DNA of 57,476 nt from Candidatus Rokuibacteriota bacterium (GCA_003220265.1 QHRW01000024.1:1-57476), one strand, 5' to 3'. Positions 26,385 through 34,286 are shown, counted from the stretch's first letter. The notes: generated by a model from the letters alone, not told the origin. A program made the numbers and translations.

Positions 26385-26602
26385 ATGACCGTGTACACCG
26401 AGTTCGGCTATCCCGCGCTCCAGAAAGGCGGCCAGGACAAGAAGCTGATCGGCTACTTCCAGGCCGACACGGGCATGCGCACTGGGCGTCGGTCTTCGCC
26501 AACAAGGATTTCGTCGAGGGCTTTGCCGTGAAGTTCCGTCCGCTCCTCGCCTCCCAGGAGGTCAAGCTGCTGACCGCGGCCCCGTGGGGACCGCATCCCT
26601 GA
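26385..26602 (+). pseudogene. Short unknown gene with an internal frameshift
   Basis: ATG 26385 follows GAGGATCGCC and encodes MTVYTEFGYPALQKGGQDKK, LIGYFQADTG, then loses the frame near 26480. The neighbouring frame continues sensibly with HWASVFANKDFVEGFAVKFRPL and ends LLTAAPWGPHP at 26602. The joined product would be about 71 residues. I do not recognise the family. A short deletion or sequencing error is likely. Its end overlaps the possible start of the next gene. Confidence 0.5.
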
Positions 26603-27015
26603 GAGATCGTGACGCCATCGCACGGCTCACGCTCGGCGGTTTCCTGCCCCGGTTCGCGTTCGCGCTGCTCGTGGCCGGCGCGACCTACAATCCCACCCGG
26701 TACTCGTATTACGCGTGGGTGAAGAGCACGGGGTTCGAGTGGCGTCCGCCCACCGTGTTCGTGGGCGTCGTCCTCCTGATCGGATGGGTCATCTGCCTGA
26801 AACTAGCGCTTCGCTCGATGGGAGGCCTTGGCCTGCTGCTCGCCAACGCGTTCCTGGCCGCGCTCTTCTGGCTCATCGCGAGCTGGGGCTGGCTGCCCAT
26901 CGAGAACGTCGCGGCCATTTCGTGGCTCGGCGTGTTCAGCGTCGCCGGCATCCTGGCCGTCGGCATGTCGTGGTCACGCTGGCGCCGGCGTGACGTCGTC
27001 CCGCCGGGCTGTTGA
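26584..27015 (+). CDS. DUF6524-like integral membrane protein
   Basis: A 143-residue protein with four hydrophobic helices. The segment LTLGGFLPRFAFALLVAGATYNPTRYSYYAWV followed by IGWVICLKLALRSMGGLGLLLA is typical of DUF6524 membrane proteins, whose role is unknown. The GTG start at 26584 overlaps the end of the preceding broken gene and is uncertain; homology begins about 13 residues later. A terminator hairpin follows. Confidence 0.7.
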   Translation: MGTASLRDRDAIARLTLGGFLPRFAFALLVAGATYNPTRYSYYAWVKSTGFEWRPPTVFVGVVLLIGWVICLKLALRSMGGLGLLLANAFLAALFWLIASWGWLPIENVAAISWLGVFSVAGILAVGMSWSRWRRRDVVPPGC

Positions 27016-27019
27016 ACAT

Positions 27020-27039
27020 GGGGGCCACGGATGGCCCCC
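27020..27039. terminator. Hairpin between convergent genes
   Basis: GGGGGCCA/TGGCCCCC 8-bp stem with loop CGGA, 4 bp after the membrane-protein stop and before the end of the flavin reductase gene. It could serve both directions; no strong T-run. Confidence 0.5.
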
Positions 27040-27097
27040 AAACCCCCACTCGTTCGGGGCGCGCCGGCGGAGCCGTCGCGCCCTCTGGAACCCCTGG

Positions 27098-27670
27098 TTA
27101 GCCGCGCCCCGCGGCGAGCGGCGGCGGGCCGAACGCGCCGCCCGCGGTGATCGGCATGTCCAGCAGCGCGTTGACGAGATCGGCCAGCGCGGCGCGCGAC
27201 GGCTGATCGGTGAGCGCGCCGTCGCGGAAGTGCGCGGACTCTAGATAAACGCTGGTCGGCACCACGCGCGCGCCGAACCACGCCAGCACCGCGCGGAGCT
27301 GCCAGTCCACGCCCAGGTAGTGGTGGGACGTCGCGCCCATGGCGACGATGCCCACGGGCTTGGCGCGCAGCGCCTCGATGGGCGTCAGGTCGAGCAGATT
27401 CTTGAGCGCGCCCGTGAACGTGCCGCGATAGACGGGGCTGGCCAGCAGCAGGCGCTCGGCACCGGCCACGCGCGCGACGACGGCGCCCGTGTCATCGTCG
27501 AACTTATCGGGTGGGCGGCCGTCGGCGAACGAGACGCGGTGATCGGCCAGGTTCAGCAGCGACGCCGACACGCCCGGCCGCTCCCCCGCGATCGCCACCG
27601 CCGTGGCGATCGCGGCGTTCAAGCGGCCGGGTGGGGTGACGCTGCCGACGACGGCGAGGAGGCTGGTCAC
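27098..27670 (-). CDS. NADPH-dependent FMN reductase (SsuE-like)
   Basis: Flavodoxin-fold flavin reductase of 190 residues, which makes reduced FMN for a partner monooxygenase. Seen: LLAVVGSVTPPGRLNAAI (phosphate-binding loop), LLLASPVYRGTFTGALKNLLDL (the SPxYxxxxxGxLKNxLD signature), and GIVAMGATSHHYLG. GTG 27670 overlaps the stop of the upstream SsuD-like gene by 4 bp, so the two are translated together as a two-component system. Confidence 0.92.
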   Translation of the reverse strand: MTSLLAVVGSVTPPGRLNAAIATAVAIAGERPGVSASLLNLADHRVSFADGRPPDKFDDDTGAVVARVAGAERLLLASPVYRGTFTGALKNLLDLTPIEALRAKPVGIVAMGATSHHYLGVDWQLRAVLAWFGARVVPTSVYLESAHFRDGALTDQPSRAALADLVNALLDMPITAGGAFGPPPLAAGRG

Positions 27671-28767
27671 GCCTCCACCACGGCGGCGCGATCGCGGCGC
27701 GCCACCGCGGCGCGCACGAGCGGGATGAGCTCGCGGCCGTACTCGAGCGCGTCGTTGAGCGGATCGAAGCCGCGGATGAGCAGGGTCGTGCACCCGATGT
27801 CGTAGTAGTCGAGCAGTGATTCGGCCACCTGCTCCGGGGTGCCGACCAGCGCGGTGGTGTTGCCGGCGCCGCCCATGGCCCCGGCGATCGGCGTCCACAG
27901 GCGCTTGTCGTGCACCTCGGCCTCGCGCGCGAACTCCACGAGCCGCCGCGCGCCCACAGCCTGCGGGCGCATGCCCGCCCCCTCGCCCACCACGCTCGGT
28001 CGAGCCTCCATCACCTTGGCCAGGATGCGCCGCGCGCGCTCCCACGCCTGGCTCTCCGTGGGCGCGATGATCGGGCGCAGCGACACGCTGATGCGCGGGC
28101 GGCGCCCGAAGGCCGCGGCCTTCTCGTGGATGTCCGCGATGCGCTGCTTGACGGCGGCGAGCGGCTCGCCCCAGAGCGCGTACACGTCGCAGTGCTGGGC
28201 GGCCACCGTGGCGGCCGCGCCCGAGGCGCCGCCGAAGTAGAGCGGAATGGAGCCGGGCTGGAGCGGCTTGACCTCCGAGAACGCCTTGGCGAACCGGTAG
28301 AACTCGCCGTCGTGATCGAAGGGCTCGGGCGCCGTCCACATGCGGCGCAGCACGCTCAGATATTCGTCGGTGCGGCGATAGCGCGTGTCGTGGTCGAGCC
28401 AGTCGCCATCACGCGTCTGCTCGGCATCGCTGCCGCCCGTGATGATGTGCAGCGCGACGCGGCCGTTGGTCACGTGATCCAGCGTGGCGGCGGTGCGTGC
28501 GGTCAGCGTGGGCGTCACGAAACCCGGCCGGTGCGCGATGAGGTAGCTCAGCCGCTCGGTGTGCGCGGCCGCGTACCCCGTCACCGCGAATCCTTCCGCC
28601 GACGTCGAGGTGTACCCCACGAGCACGCGGTCGAAGCCGGCCTGCTCGTGAGCCTGCGCGAAGGCGCGCAGCCACTGCGTGTCGACGGCGCCGCCGATCA
28701 CGTGCACGGCCGCGCCATCTGCCCCCTCCGGCTTCACCCCGATCATGCCGATGATCTCGACGGGCAC
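27667..28767 (-). CDS. LLM-class flavin-dependent monooxygenase (SsuD-like)
   Basis: FMNH2-dependent luciferase-like monooxygenase of 366 residues, closest in style to alkanesulfonate monooxygenase SsuD: FDRVLVGYTSTSAEGF, RPGFVTPTLTARTAATLDHV, GRVALHIITGGSDAEQ with RRTDEYLSVLRRMW, and LVGTPEQVAESLLDYYDIG. It pairs with the overlapping flavin reductase gene. Likely reaction: oxidative C-S (or similar) bond cleavage for sulfur supply, but the substrate is inferred only from the family. Confidence 0.92.
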   Translation of the reverse strand: MPVEIIGMIGVKPEGADGAAVHVIGGAVDTQWLRAFAQAHEQAGFDRVLVGYTSTSAEGFAVTGYAAAHTERLSYLIAHRPGFVTPTLTARTAATLDHVTNGRVALHIITGGSDAEQTRDGDWLDHDTRYRRTDEYLSVLRRMWTAPEPFDHDGEFYRFAKAFSEVKPLQPGSIPLYFGGASGAAATVAAQHCDVYALWGEPLAAVKQRIADIHEKAAAFGRRPRISVSLRPIIAPTESQAWERARRILAKVMEARPSVVGEGAGMRPQAVGARRLVEFAREAEVHDKRLWTPIAGAMGGAGNTTALVGTPEQVAESLLDYYDIGCTTLLIRGFDPLNDALEYGRELIPLVRAAVARRDRAAVVEA

Positions 28768-28883
28768 GGCGGCGATGCTATACCCCGGGCGGCCGTCCGT
28801 ACAACCGCGTCCACTCGTCCGCCGTGGACCGGCAGGTTCCGACTGGCGAAGCGGCCGTGTTCAGAGGTACTGTCCCTGCACGT

Positions 28884-28897
28884 TCGCGACGTCGCGA
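28884..28897. promoter_or_regulatory. 14-bp perfect palindrome upstream of the amidohydrolase gene
   Basis: TCGCGACGTCGCGA, ending 16 bp before ATG 28914, in the 146-bp region between divergent genes. It could be an operator or a short hairpin masking the ribosome site (GGAGTGAG). In a 70% G+C genome such a palindrome can also occur by chance. Confidence 0.3.
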
Positions 28898-28913
28898 GAC
28901 ACGGAGTGAGACC

Positions 28914-30056
28914 ATGACGACCCCGGTCAGTGCGCCCGTGGTGGACGCCGATGGCCACGTCCTCGAGCCGGCCGACACCTGGCTGAAGTATCTCGAGCCC
29001 GCGTACCGCGAGCGCGCCATTCGCATCGATCGCGACGAGCACGGCTACGAAGTGCTCCTCGTCGACGGCCGGCCGCTCAAGACGCTGCGCGGCGAGCTGG
29101 GCGCGCTGGGCGGCATCGGCATGGACGCCACGCGCCTGCTCACGCGCGGGCAGATGACCTACGCGGAGGGCAGCCCGCTCGGCGGCTACGATCCGGTCGA
29201 GCGCCTGCGGGTGATGGACGGCGAGGGCATCGACGCCGTGCTGCTCTATCCCACGATCGGCATCTGCTGGGAGGGTCACGTCACCGACGGCGGGCTGGCC
29301 ACCGCCTACACGCGCGCCTACAACCGGTGGCTCGTCGACTTCTGCCGCACCGACCCCAAGCGGCTCTACCCCGTCGCCCACATCTCGCTGCTCGATCCCG
29401 AGGGCGCCGTGCAGGAGACGATTCGCGCGCGGCGCGACGGCTGCGTGGGCATCTTCCTCTCGCCGGACCTCACCGCCCGCGGCGGCCGCCACTTCGACGA
29501 CCCCGTCTTCGCCCGCTTCTGGGAGACCGCACAGGAGCTCGAGATACCGGTGGCCTTCCACGTGATCGTGCGCGATCGCCAGTGGTTCCGGCAGTGGCAG
29601 CGCCGCGATCCTTCCGACGCGCTGTTCACCATCGCCTTCCTGGCCATCGACGTGATGGCCGCGTTCACGCAGATGCTGGCCGCCGGCATGTTCGAGCGCT
29701 ACCCGCGCCTGAAGTGCGCCGTGCTCGAGGCCGGCTCCAACTGGATCGCCGCCTGGCTCGACCGGCTCGACCACAAGTATCGCGTCATGAAGCACCAGAC
29801 CCCCATCCGCATGGAGCCGAGCGACTACTTCCGCCGCCAGTGCCTGATCTCCGCCGATCCGGACGAGTCCGTCACCGCGCAGATGGTCGAGCACGTCGGC
29901 GCCGATTACTTCATCTGGGCCTCCGACTACCCGCACATCGACGCCTCCTTCGGCGTCGTCCGCGAGCTGAAGGAGCGGCTGGCCCCGCTTCCCGAGGACG
30001 CGCGCCGCAAGGTGCTCGGCCTCAACGCGCAGCGCTTCTACCGGCTGGCCGGGTGA
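28914..30056 (+). CDS. Amidohydrolase-2 family metal-dependent hydrolase (ACMSD-like)
   Basis: TIM-barrel hydrolase/decarboxylase of 380 residues. Metal-site motifs: VDADGHVLEP near the start, AFHVIVRD in the middle, and ASDYPHIDASF near the end. Members decarboxylate or hydrolyse ring-cleavage products and related acids. Start at ATG 28914 with GGAGTGAG upstream. The next gene (MerB-like) begins two bases after its stop, so the two are probably one transcript. Confidence 0.9.
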   Translation: MTTPVSAPVVDADGHVLEPADTWLKYLEPAYRERAIRIDRDEHGYEVLLVDGRPLKTLRGELGALGGIGMDATRLLTRGQMTYAEGSPLGGYDPVERLRVMDGEGIDAVLLYPTIGICWEGHVTDGGLATAYTRAYNRWLVDFCRTDPKRLYPVAHISLLDPEGAVQETIRARRDGCVGIFLSPDLTARGGRHFDDPVFARFWETAQELEIPVAFHVIVRDRQWFRQWQRRDPSDALFTIAFLAIDVMAAFTQMLAAGMFERYPRLKCAVLEAGSNWIAAWLDRLDHKYRVMKHQTPIRMEPSDYFRRQCLISADPDESVTAQMVEHVGADYFIWASDYPHIDASFGVVRELKERLAPLPEDARRKVLGLNAQRFYRLAG

Positions 30057-30057
30057 G

Positions 30058-30762
30058 ATGGATTCCGACCTGCTCGATCGCACCTACCACGTCATCCTGA
30101 CGTCGTGGGTCGAGAGCGCCCGCGCGCCGCATTTCACGGACGTCGCGCGGGCATTGCGCGTGAGTCCCGACGAGGCGCGACGACGCTTGCACGCGGTGAT
30201 CGCCACCGGCCTTCCGAACTGGCTCTTCCCCGACACGGACCTCATCGCATCCTTCGCGCCGTTCCATGCGTTGCCGACTCCGTATCGGGTATCGGTCGAC
30301 GGCCGGAGTGGGTGGCACGCGCAGTGTGGCTTCGAATCCGTCGCGGTCGGCTGGCTGTTTCCGGGGCGCGAGGTTCGAATCGACGCCACCTGTCTCGATT
30401 GCGGCGATCCCCTCTCGGTGGCCATGCGTGATGGCGTGATCGTCACCGAGGAGCCGCACGGCGTCGTCGCGTACGTCGACATCCCCTTCCGGGACTGGCG
30501 GCCGAATCTGCCCTATGCCTGATCGCGGATGCACCTCTTCCGGTCGGAAGAGCACGCGTCCCGCTGGGAGGGCTTCCGGAGCGAGCACGCGGCCGGGCTG
30601 CTCACGCTGGCTCAGCTTCGCGACATCATGGCCACGCCGTTCATGCGTGAGCGCCTGAACGGTCGCTACGTCTCCGAGGCGGTCGGCTACCGGCGTGCCT
30701 TCCTCGAGCGTCTTCGCGAGGTCACCGGCAATGATGCCTTCTGGCACCCTGCATCGCGCTGA
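30058..30762 (+). CDS. Alkylmercury lyase (MerB)-like protein with in-frame UGA at the second catalytic Cys (candidate selenoprotein)
   Basis: MerB cleaves C-Hg bonds using C96, D99 and C159 (E. coli R831b numbering). Here an N-terminal helix-turn-helix-like domain is followed by QCGFE (C90, E93, matching C96/D99 with Asp changed to Glu) and TCLDC. Then comes RPNLPYA-UGA-SRMHLF and RSEEHASRWEGF. This aligns with MerB FCCHVHFF, placing the UGA (codon 155, 30520-30522) on C159; the C90-to-155 spacing is 65 against 63 in MerB. The reading frame continues 79 codons past the UGA to a normal end (234 residues). A textbook SECIS hairpin follows the UGA. The alternatives are two separate proteins or a nonsense mutation. 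It sits two bases after an amidohydrolase gene. Confidence 0.8.
30535..30552 (+). promoter_or_regulatory. Bacterial SECIS element of the MerB-like gene
   Basis: CTCTTCC (30535-30541) pairs perfectly with GGAAGAG (30546-30552) around the tetraloop GGTC (30542-30545). The loop begins 20 nt after the UGA. In E. coli fdhF the SelB-binding loop is also GGUC at almost the same distance. A 7-bp stem, the GG start of the loop and the spacing meet every element of the known consensus. Confidence 0.8.
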
Positions 30763-30783
30763 GCGCCTTCGGGTCGGCGCTCA
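30760..30783. terminator. Hairpin containing both stop codons of convergent genes
   Basis: TGAGCGCC (30760-30767) pairs with GGCGCTCA (30776-30783). The stem includes the TGA of the MerB-like gene and the TGA of the Rieske oxygenase gene on the other strand. Likely a compact bidirectional terminator, though without a T-run. Confidence 0.4.
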
Positions 30784-31842
30784 GGTGGGCGTGGTCCGCG
30801 CCAGGTGCTCCTGCCATTTGCGGATCGTCAGCTCGTAGCACGGGCGGATGGCGGGGTGGAGATCCAGTGACGGCGTCCGCTCACTGTTCTCGAAGCCCTT
30901 CTGCTCGGCCTCGAACGACCAGACGTCTTCCTCGAAGAGGGGCTTGACGAGCAGGCGCTTGGCGAGTCCCAGCGCGGGCCGCAGCAGCGCCGTCGGCGCG
31001 CGAAACGGGGTGAACGGAATCTTGACCCGGTCGGCACAGGAAATCATGAACAGCCGCGTCGTGCGCTCGTCGATCGGCAGCATGAAGTTCCACAGCGTGT
31101 AGACGTCCCCCACGGCGACCCAGAGGTATGGGTATTCGTAGCAGGCGTCCTGATGCCCGGTCCGGAGCGAGCTCAGCAGGAACTGCAGCAGCCCGCGCCG
31201 GTCGAGACGAACGTCGTGGCCGACGGTCACCGTGTCGCCCTTGACGTCGCACCTCGTCACCTTGCCGTAGATCAGCGTGCGGGTCCGGAACTGGCGGTGG
31301 AGCGACGGCACATGGGTGGAGTCCATGACGTTGTTCACGATGGCGGTCGGGTGCGCCTGGACCATGAAGTCGATGAGCACGTGCGGCCACGCCGCGTCAC
31401 CTTCGATCTCGGGAATTCGGGGAAGCGGCCGTTCGTCCGACAGACGCGCGGCGCCGAAAAAGACCCAGATCAGACCATACCGGACGCGCACGGGATAGCT
31501 CCGCAGACGCGCCGCGGGAAAGCCGTGGCCGAAGAGCTCGTGCGGGACCGTGACGAGGCGGCCCTCGACGTCATAGGACCACCCGTGATAGCGACAGGTG
31601 ATCCGACAGCCTTCCACGCGGCCGGCCGACAGCTTGACGTGGCGGTGCGCGCAGCGATCCTCGACCGCAGCCAGGCGGCCGTCGCGCCCCCGGAAGAGCG
31701 CGAGCGTCGCGTGCCGCGACTTCACCTCGATCACCTGGCCGGGCCGGATGTTGCGGTCGTACTCGACCGGGTACCAGTAGGCCGGATCGAGCCCGGCGGC
31801 CCAGGCCTCCCGGCGCAGCGTCGAGATCTCGAGATGCGGCAT
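30781..31842 (-). CDS. Rieske non-haem iron oxygenase, sterol-operon member
   Basis: Terminal oxygenase of 353 residues from ATG 31842. Rieske [2Fe-2S] ligands: C64-x-H66 and C83-x2-H86 (CAHRH, CRYHGW). The mononuclear iron site is MDSTHVPSLH (D-x2-H-x4-H). Its start overlaps the stop of the sterol-reductase-like gene (ATGA). Rieske oxygenases act on sterols in known cases (C-4 demethylation in methanotrophs by SdmA; animal cholesterol 7,8-dehydrogenation), so a sterol or triterpenoid substrate is a reasonable inference from the operon. No reductase gene is adjacent. Confidence 0.88.
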   Translation of the reverse strand: MPHLEISTLRREAWAAGLDPAYWYPVEYDRNIRPGQVIEVKSRHATLALFRGRDGRLAAVEDRCAHRHVKLSAGRVEGCRITCRYHGWSYDVEGRLVTVPHELFGHGFPAARLRSYPVRVRYGLIWVFFGAARLSDERPLPRIPEIEGDAAWPHVLIDFMVQAHPTAIVNNVMDSTHVPSLHRQFRTRTLIYGKVTRCDVKGDTVTVGHDVRLDRRGLLQFLLSSLRTGHQDACYEYPYLWVAVGDVYTLWNFMLPIDERTTRLFMISCADRVKIPFTPFRAPTALLRPALGLAKRLLVKPLFEEDVWSFEAEQKGFENSERTPSLDLHPAIRPCYELTIRKWQEHLARTTPT

Positions 31843-33053
31843 CAGTAGACCCCGGGCACGATGCGCCACCGCACTCTCCGGCAGTACGCCTCCCAGTCGA
31901 CGCCGTACTTCGCCTGACACAGCTCGTGATCACGCCGCTCGCGATGCACGAGGAGAATGATCATGTAGACGAAGTAGAAGTACGGCAAGGGATGCTCGAA
32001 TCCCGTGGGCAGGCACCAGGCGAGCGCCATGGCGAGGTCGCCGAGATAGTTGAGATGGCGCGCGATGCCCCACCAGCCCGAGATCAGCAGGAGCGAGCCC
32101 CGCGCCGTGCGGATGTACTCGGGCGGCCGGCCCCACACCGGTCGCGTGGGATCGCGACGGAACCGATGCTTCTGGATGTTGGAGGCGCGAAAGACGGCAT
32201 AGCCCGCCATGTTCAGCGCCACGATGCCTGCCGTCGCGGCCGGCGAGAGCGCGTGCAGGTGGTCGACCAGGTAGTACGCCTGGATGGTGTAGGTGAACGG
32301 CACCCACACGAGATCGCCCCACGCCAGCATCCAGCCGAACTTCTCGTGCTTGATGTCCCACGTCGTGAGGATGGCCTCTTCGTGCCAGAAGTAATCGGCG
32401 ATGTAGAGGAACTGGAAGGCGCAGACGAGCAGCATCGCGGTGGTCAGCGTCCCGTGCCGCTGGTACTGGGCGGCCGCCAGCGACAGGTCGAACAGGACCC
32501 AGAGAATCAGTCCCGGGCGGCTCTCGCAGAAATATTTGAGGTCGAAGGCGCCCACACGCGGATTCAGCGTCGTGCCCATGAAGTAGTCGTAGATGGGATC
32601 GCGCGTCGTCCTCCCGGCCCCACGCCCCTGCACGTACAGGACGAGGGCGAGGCCGAAGGCCACGAGATGCGCGGTCGTGAGCAGCGGCCCGAACTCGTCG
32701 TAGACGATCCCGGGCGGAATCACGCCGCTGACCACCGCGACGAGGACGACCGCGAGCGAGACGCAGAAGGACGTCCAGCCGTTCAGCCGGTAGCTCAGGC
32801 GCGAGCCGTCCGCCAGCTCCCCCCCGCGCTGCACGCGCCCCGGAGCCCACTGCTGCAGGGCGACCTGCAGCAGGAGCCAGGCCCCATAGACCGCGACCGC
32901 TCGCCCCGTCGGCGGCGGCACGTTCGCGATCAGCTCGCGCAGCGACGGCGCGACGAGCGCGCCGCCGTGATCCCGCAGCCACAGCCAGAAGGAATAGGTC
33001 AACGGCGGCAGGCCCAGCGTCAGCGCCAGCGGGCCGAGCGTCCGGCGCGACAC
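31842..33053 (-). CDS. ERG4/ERG24-family sterol reductase homologue
   Basis: Polytopic membrane protein of 403 residues from GTG 33053 (AGGGAAAG about ten bases upstream, two bases after the ERG2-like stop). Both family signatures are present: DYFMGTTLNPR (residues 156-166) and LLISGWWGIARHLNYLGD (322-339), plus the C-terminal YGVDWEAYC and the terminal IVPGVY seen in fungal and animal C-14 reductases, DHCR7 and the lamin B receptor. These enzymes reduce ring or side-chain double bonds of sterols with NADPH. C-14, C-7 or C-24 specificity cannot be read from motifs. Middle gene of a three-gene operon. Confidence 0.92.
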   Translation of the reverse strand: MSRRTLGPLALTLGLPPLTYSFWLWLRDHGGALVAPSLRELIANVPPPTGRAVAVYGAWLLLQVALQQWAPGRVQRGGELADGSRLSYRLNGWTSFCVSLAVVLVAVVSGVIPPGIVYDEFGPLLTTAHLVAFGLALVLYVQGRGAGRTTRDPIYDYFMGTTLNPRVGAFDLKYFCESRPGLILWVLFDLSLAAAQYQRHGTLTTAMLLVCAFQFLYIADYFWHEEAILTTWDIKHEKFGWMLAWGDLVWVPFTYTIQAYYLVDHLHALSPAATAGIVALNMAGYAVFRASNIQKHRFRRDPTRPVWGRPPEYIRTARGSLLLISGWWGIARHLNYLGDLAMALAWCLPTGFEHPLPYFYFVYMIILLVHRERRDHELCQAKYGVDWEAYCRRVRWRIVPGVY

Positions 33054-33055
33054 GC

Positions 33056-33631
33056 TCAGATCTTTCCCTGCAGCAGCTCGCGCGCGACGAGCCGGCCGTA
33101 CACGCCGATGGTCCTGGCGATCGTCCGCATCTCGAGCGTCCCGATGGCTCCGCTGAGCGCGAAGGGCAGCACGGTGGGCACCGGCCCGCGGCCGTACTCG
33201 AGCATCCACGCGCCCTCGAAGATCCGCACGCCCTTGGCCTCGCGGCGGGCCAGGAACGCGGCATCGCCGGCGCGATAGACGCGGCGCTCCGCGAACTCCG
33301 ACTCGGTGTACGTCCACATCTCACCGGCCAGCATGAAGTCGTGGATGTCGATCCGGTAACGCCCGGAGAATCCCTCGCTCCCGACCGGCGTGCCGAAGAT
33401 CAGGACGTACTCCGAGAGCGAGCCGTGGAGGACGGTCATGATGCCCATCACGCCGCCGGCGAGGCTGAGCATCCAGTTGGGGCGGGTCTCGATGTGGCCG
33501 GGATAGTGCTGCTCGAGCTCCTCGCTGACGCGCCGGACCATCTTGTCGTGCGGCAACCCGACCGCCCGGCGGGCGACGGCATGCAGCACCTCCGGATCGA
33601 AGAGCGGGGCGGTTCGCGGCCGCCAGGGCAT
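33056..33631 (-). CDS. ERG2 / sigma-1 receptor homologue (sterol C8-C7 isomerase type)
   Basis: A 191-residue protein of the ERG2/sigma-1 receptor family. Matching stretches are AGGVMGIMTVLHGSLSEY, GSEGFSGRYRIDIHDFM, and AWMLEYGRGPVP followed by LPFALSGAIGTLE. The two acidic residues that line the sigma-1 ligand site (D126 and E172 in human) are conserved as D98 and E145, with nearly the same spacing. There is no N-terminal membrane helix, unlike the human receptor. Fungal ERG2 moves the sterol C8 double bond to C7. First gene of an operon with a sterol-reductase-like and a Rieske gene, which supports a sterol role. Confidence 0.9.
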   Translation of the reverse strand: MPWRPRTAPLFDPEVLHAVARRAVGLPHDKMVRRVSEELEQHYPGHIETRPNWMLSLAGGVMGIMTVLHGSLSEYVLIFGTPVGSEGFSGRYRIDIHDFMLAGEMWTYTESEFAERRVYRAGDAAFLARREAKGVRIFEGAWMLEYGRGPVPTVLPFALSGAIGTLEMRTIARTIGVYGRLVARELLQGKI

Positions 33632-33728
33632 GGGATCTTCTACACGGCGCCTGCGGTGTGGTCAAGGCGGCAGCCGCTCGCGCGGCTGATGAGATGATGG
33701 ACCGTCCCGGAAGGGGGTGGGCCTGGCG

Positions 33729-34286
33729 ATGTCACCGCGGTCGGTGCGGATGATGGTGGTCGTGGGCCTGCTCGTTTCGATTCTCGTGCCACCGGAGCGC
33801 GCCTGGAGCCAGGGACCTCGACACTTCCGTGAGGGCCGCGAGGCGTACCAGCGCCGCGATTTCGATGGGGCCATCCGGCACTACACGCTGGCGATCGAGA
33901 GCGGAGACCTCCCTCATCCCGACCTCTTCTTCGCGTTCAACAACCGCGGCAACGCCCACGCCGCAAAACGTGACTACGACCGCGCGCTGCAGGACTATAG
34001 CCACGCGCTCCGGCTGAACCCGAGGTACGCGGGCGCCATGAGGAATCGCGGCAGCGTCTACGCCCGGAAGGGCGACTACGAGCGCGCGATCCGCGACTAC
34101 AGCGAGGCGGCACGGCTCGATCCTGACGATCCGCACGCGTTGATCGGGCGCGGGTTCGTCTATTGCCAGAAGCAGCAGTTCGACCGCGCGGTCCAGGACT
34201 TCGACGCCGCGCTCGGTATCTGCCCGACGTGTCCGCGCGCCATCAGTGGCCGGGCGGCGGCCTCCGGCGGGAAGGAATGCCGGTGA
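33729..34286 (+). CDS. Exported TPR protein
   Basis: A 185-residue protein with a signal peptide (VGLLVSILVPPERAWS) and about four tetratricopeptide repeats, for example NRGNAHAAKRDYDRALQDYS, NRGSVYARKGDYERAIRDYS and GRGFVYCQKQQFDRAVQDFD. It is a protein-interaction module of unknown partner. ATG 33729 was chosen over GTG 33717, which is too close to GGAAGGGG. Divergent from the sterol operon, 97 bp between starts. Confidence 0.82.
   Translation: MSPRSVRMMVVVGLLVSILVPPERAWSQGPRHFREGREAYQRRDFDGAIRHYTLAIESGDLPHPDLFFAFNNRGNAHAAKRDYDRALQDYSHALRLNPRYAGAMRNRGSVYARKGDYERAIRDYSEAARLDPDDPHALIGRGFVYCQKQQFDRAVQDFDAALGICPTCPRAISGRAAASGGKECR

Noticed and set aside
30529..30762. The 3' part of the MerB-like gene as a separate 77-residue protein
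   Set aside because: It starts mid-domain, in the same frame as the upstream part, with no ribosome site of its own and with the SECIS hairpin over its start.
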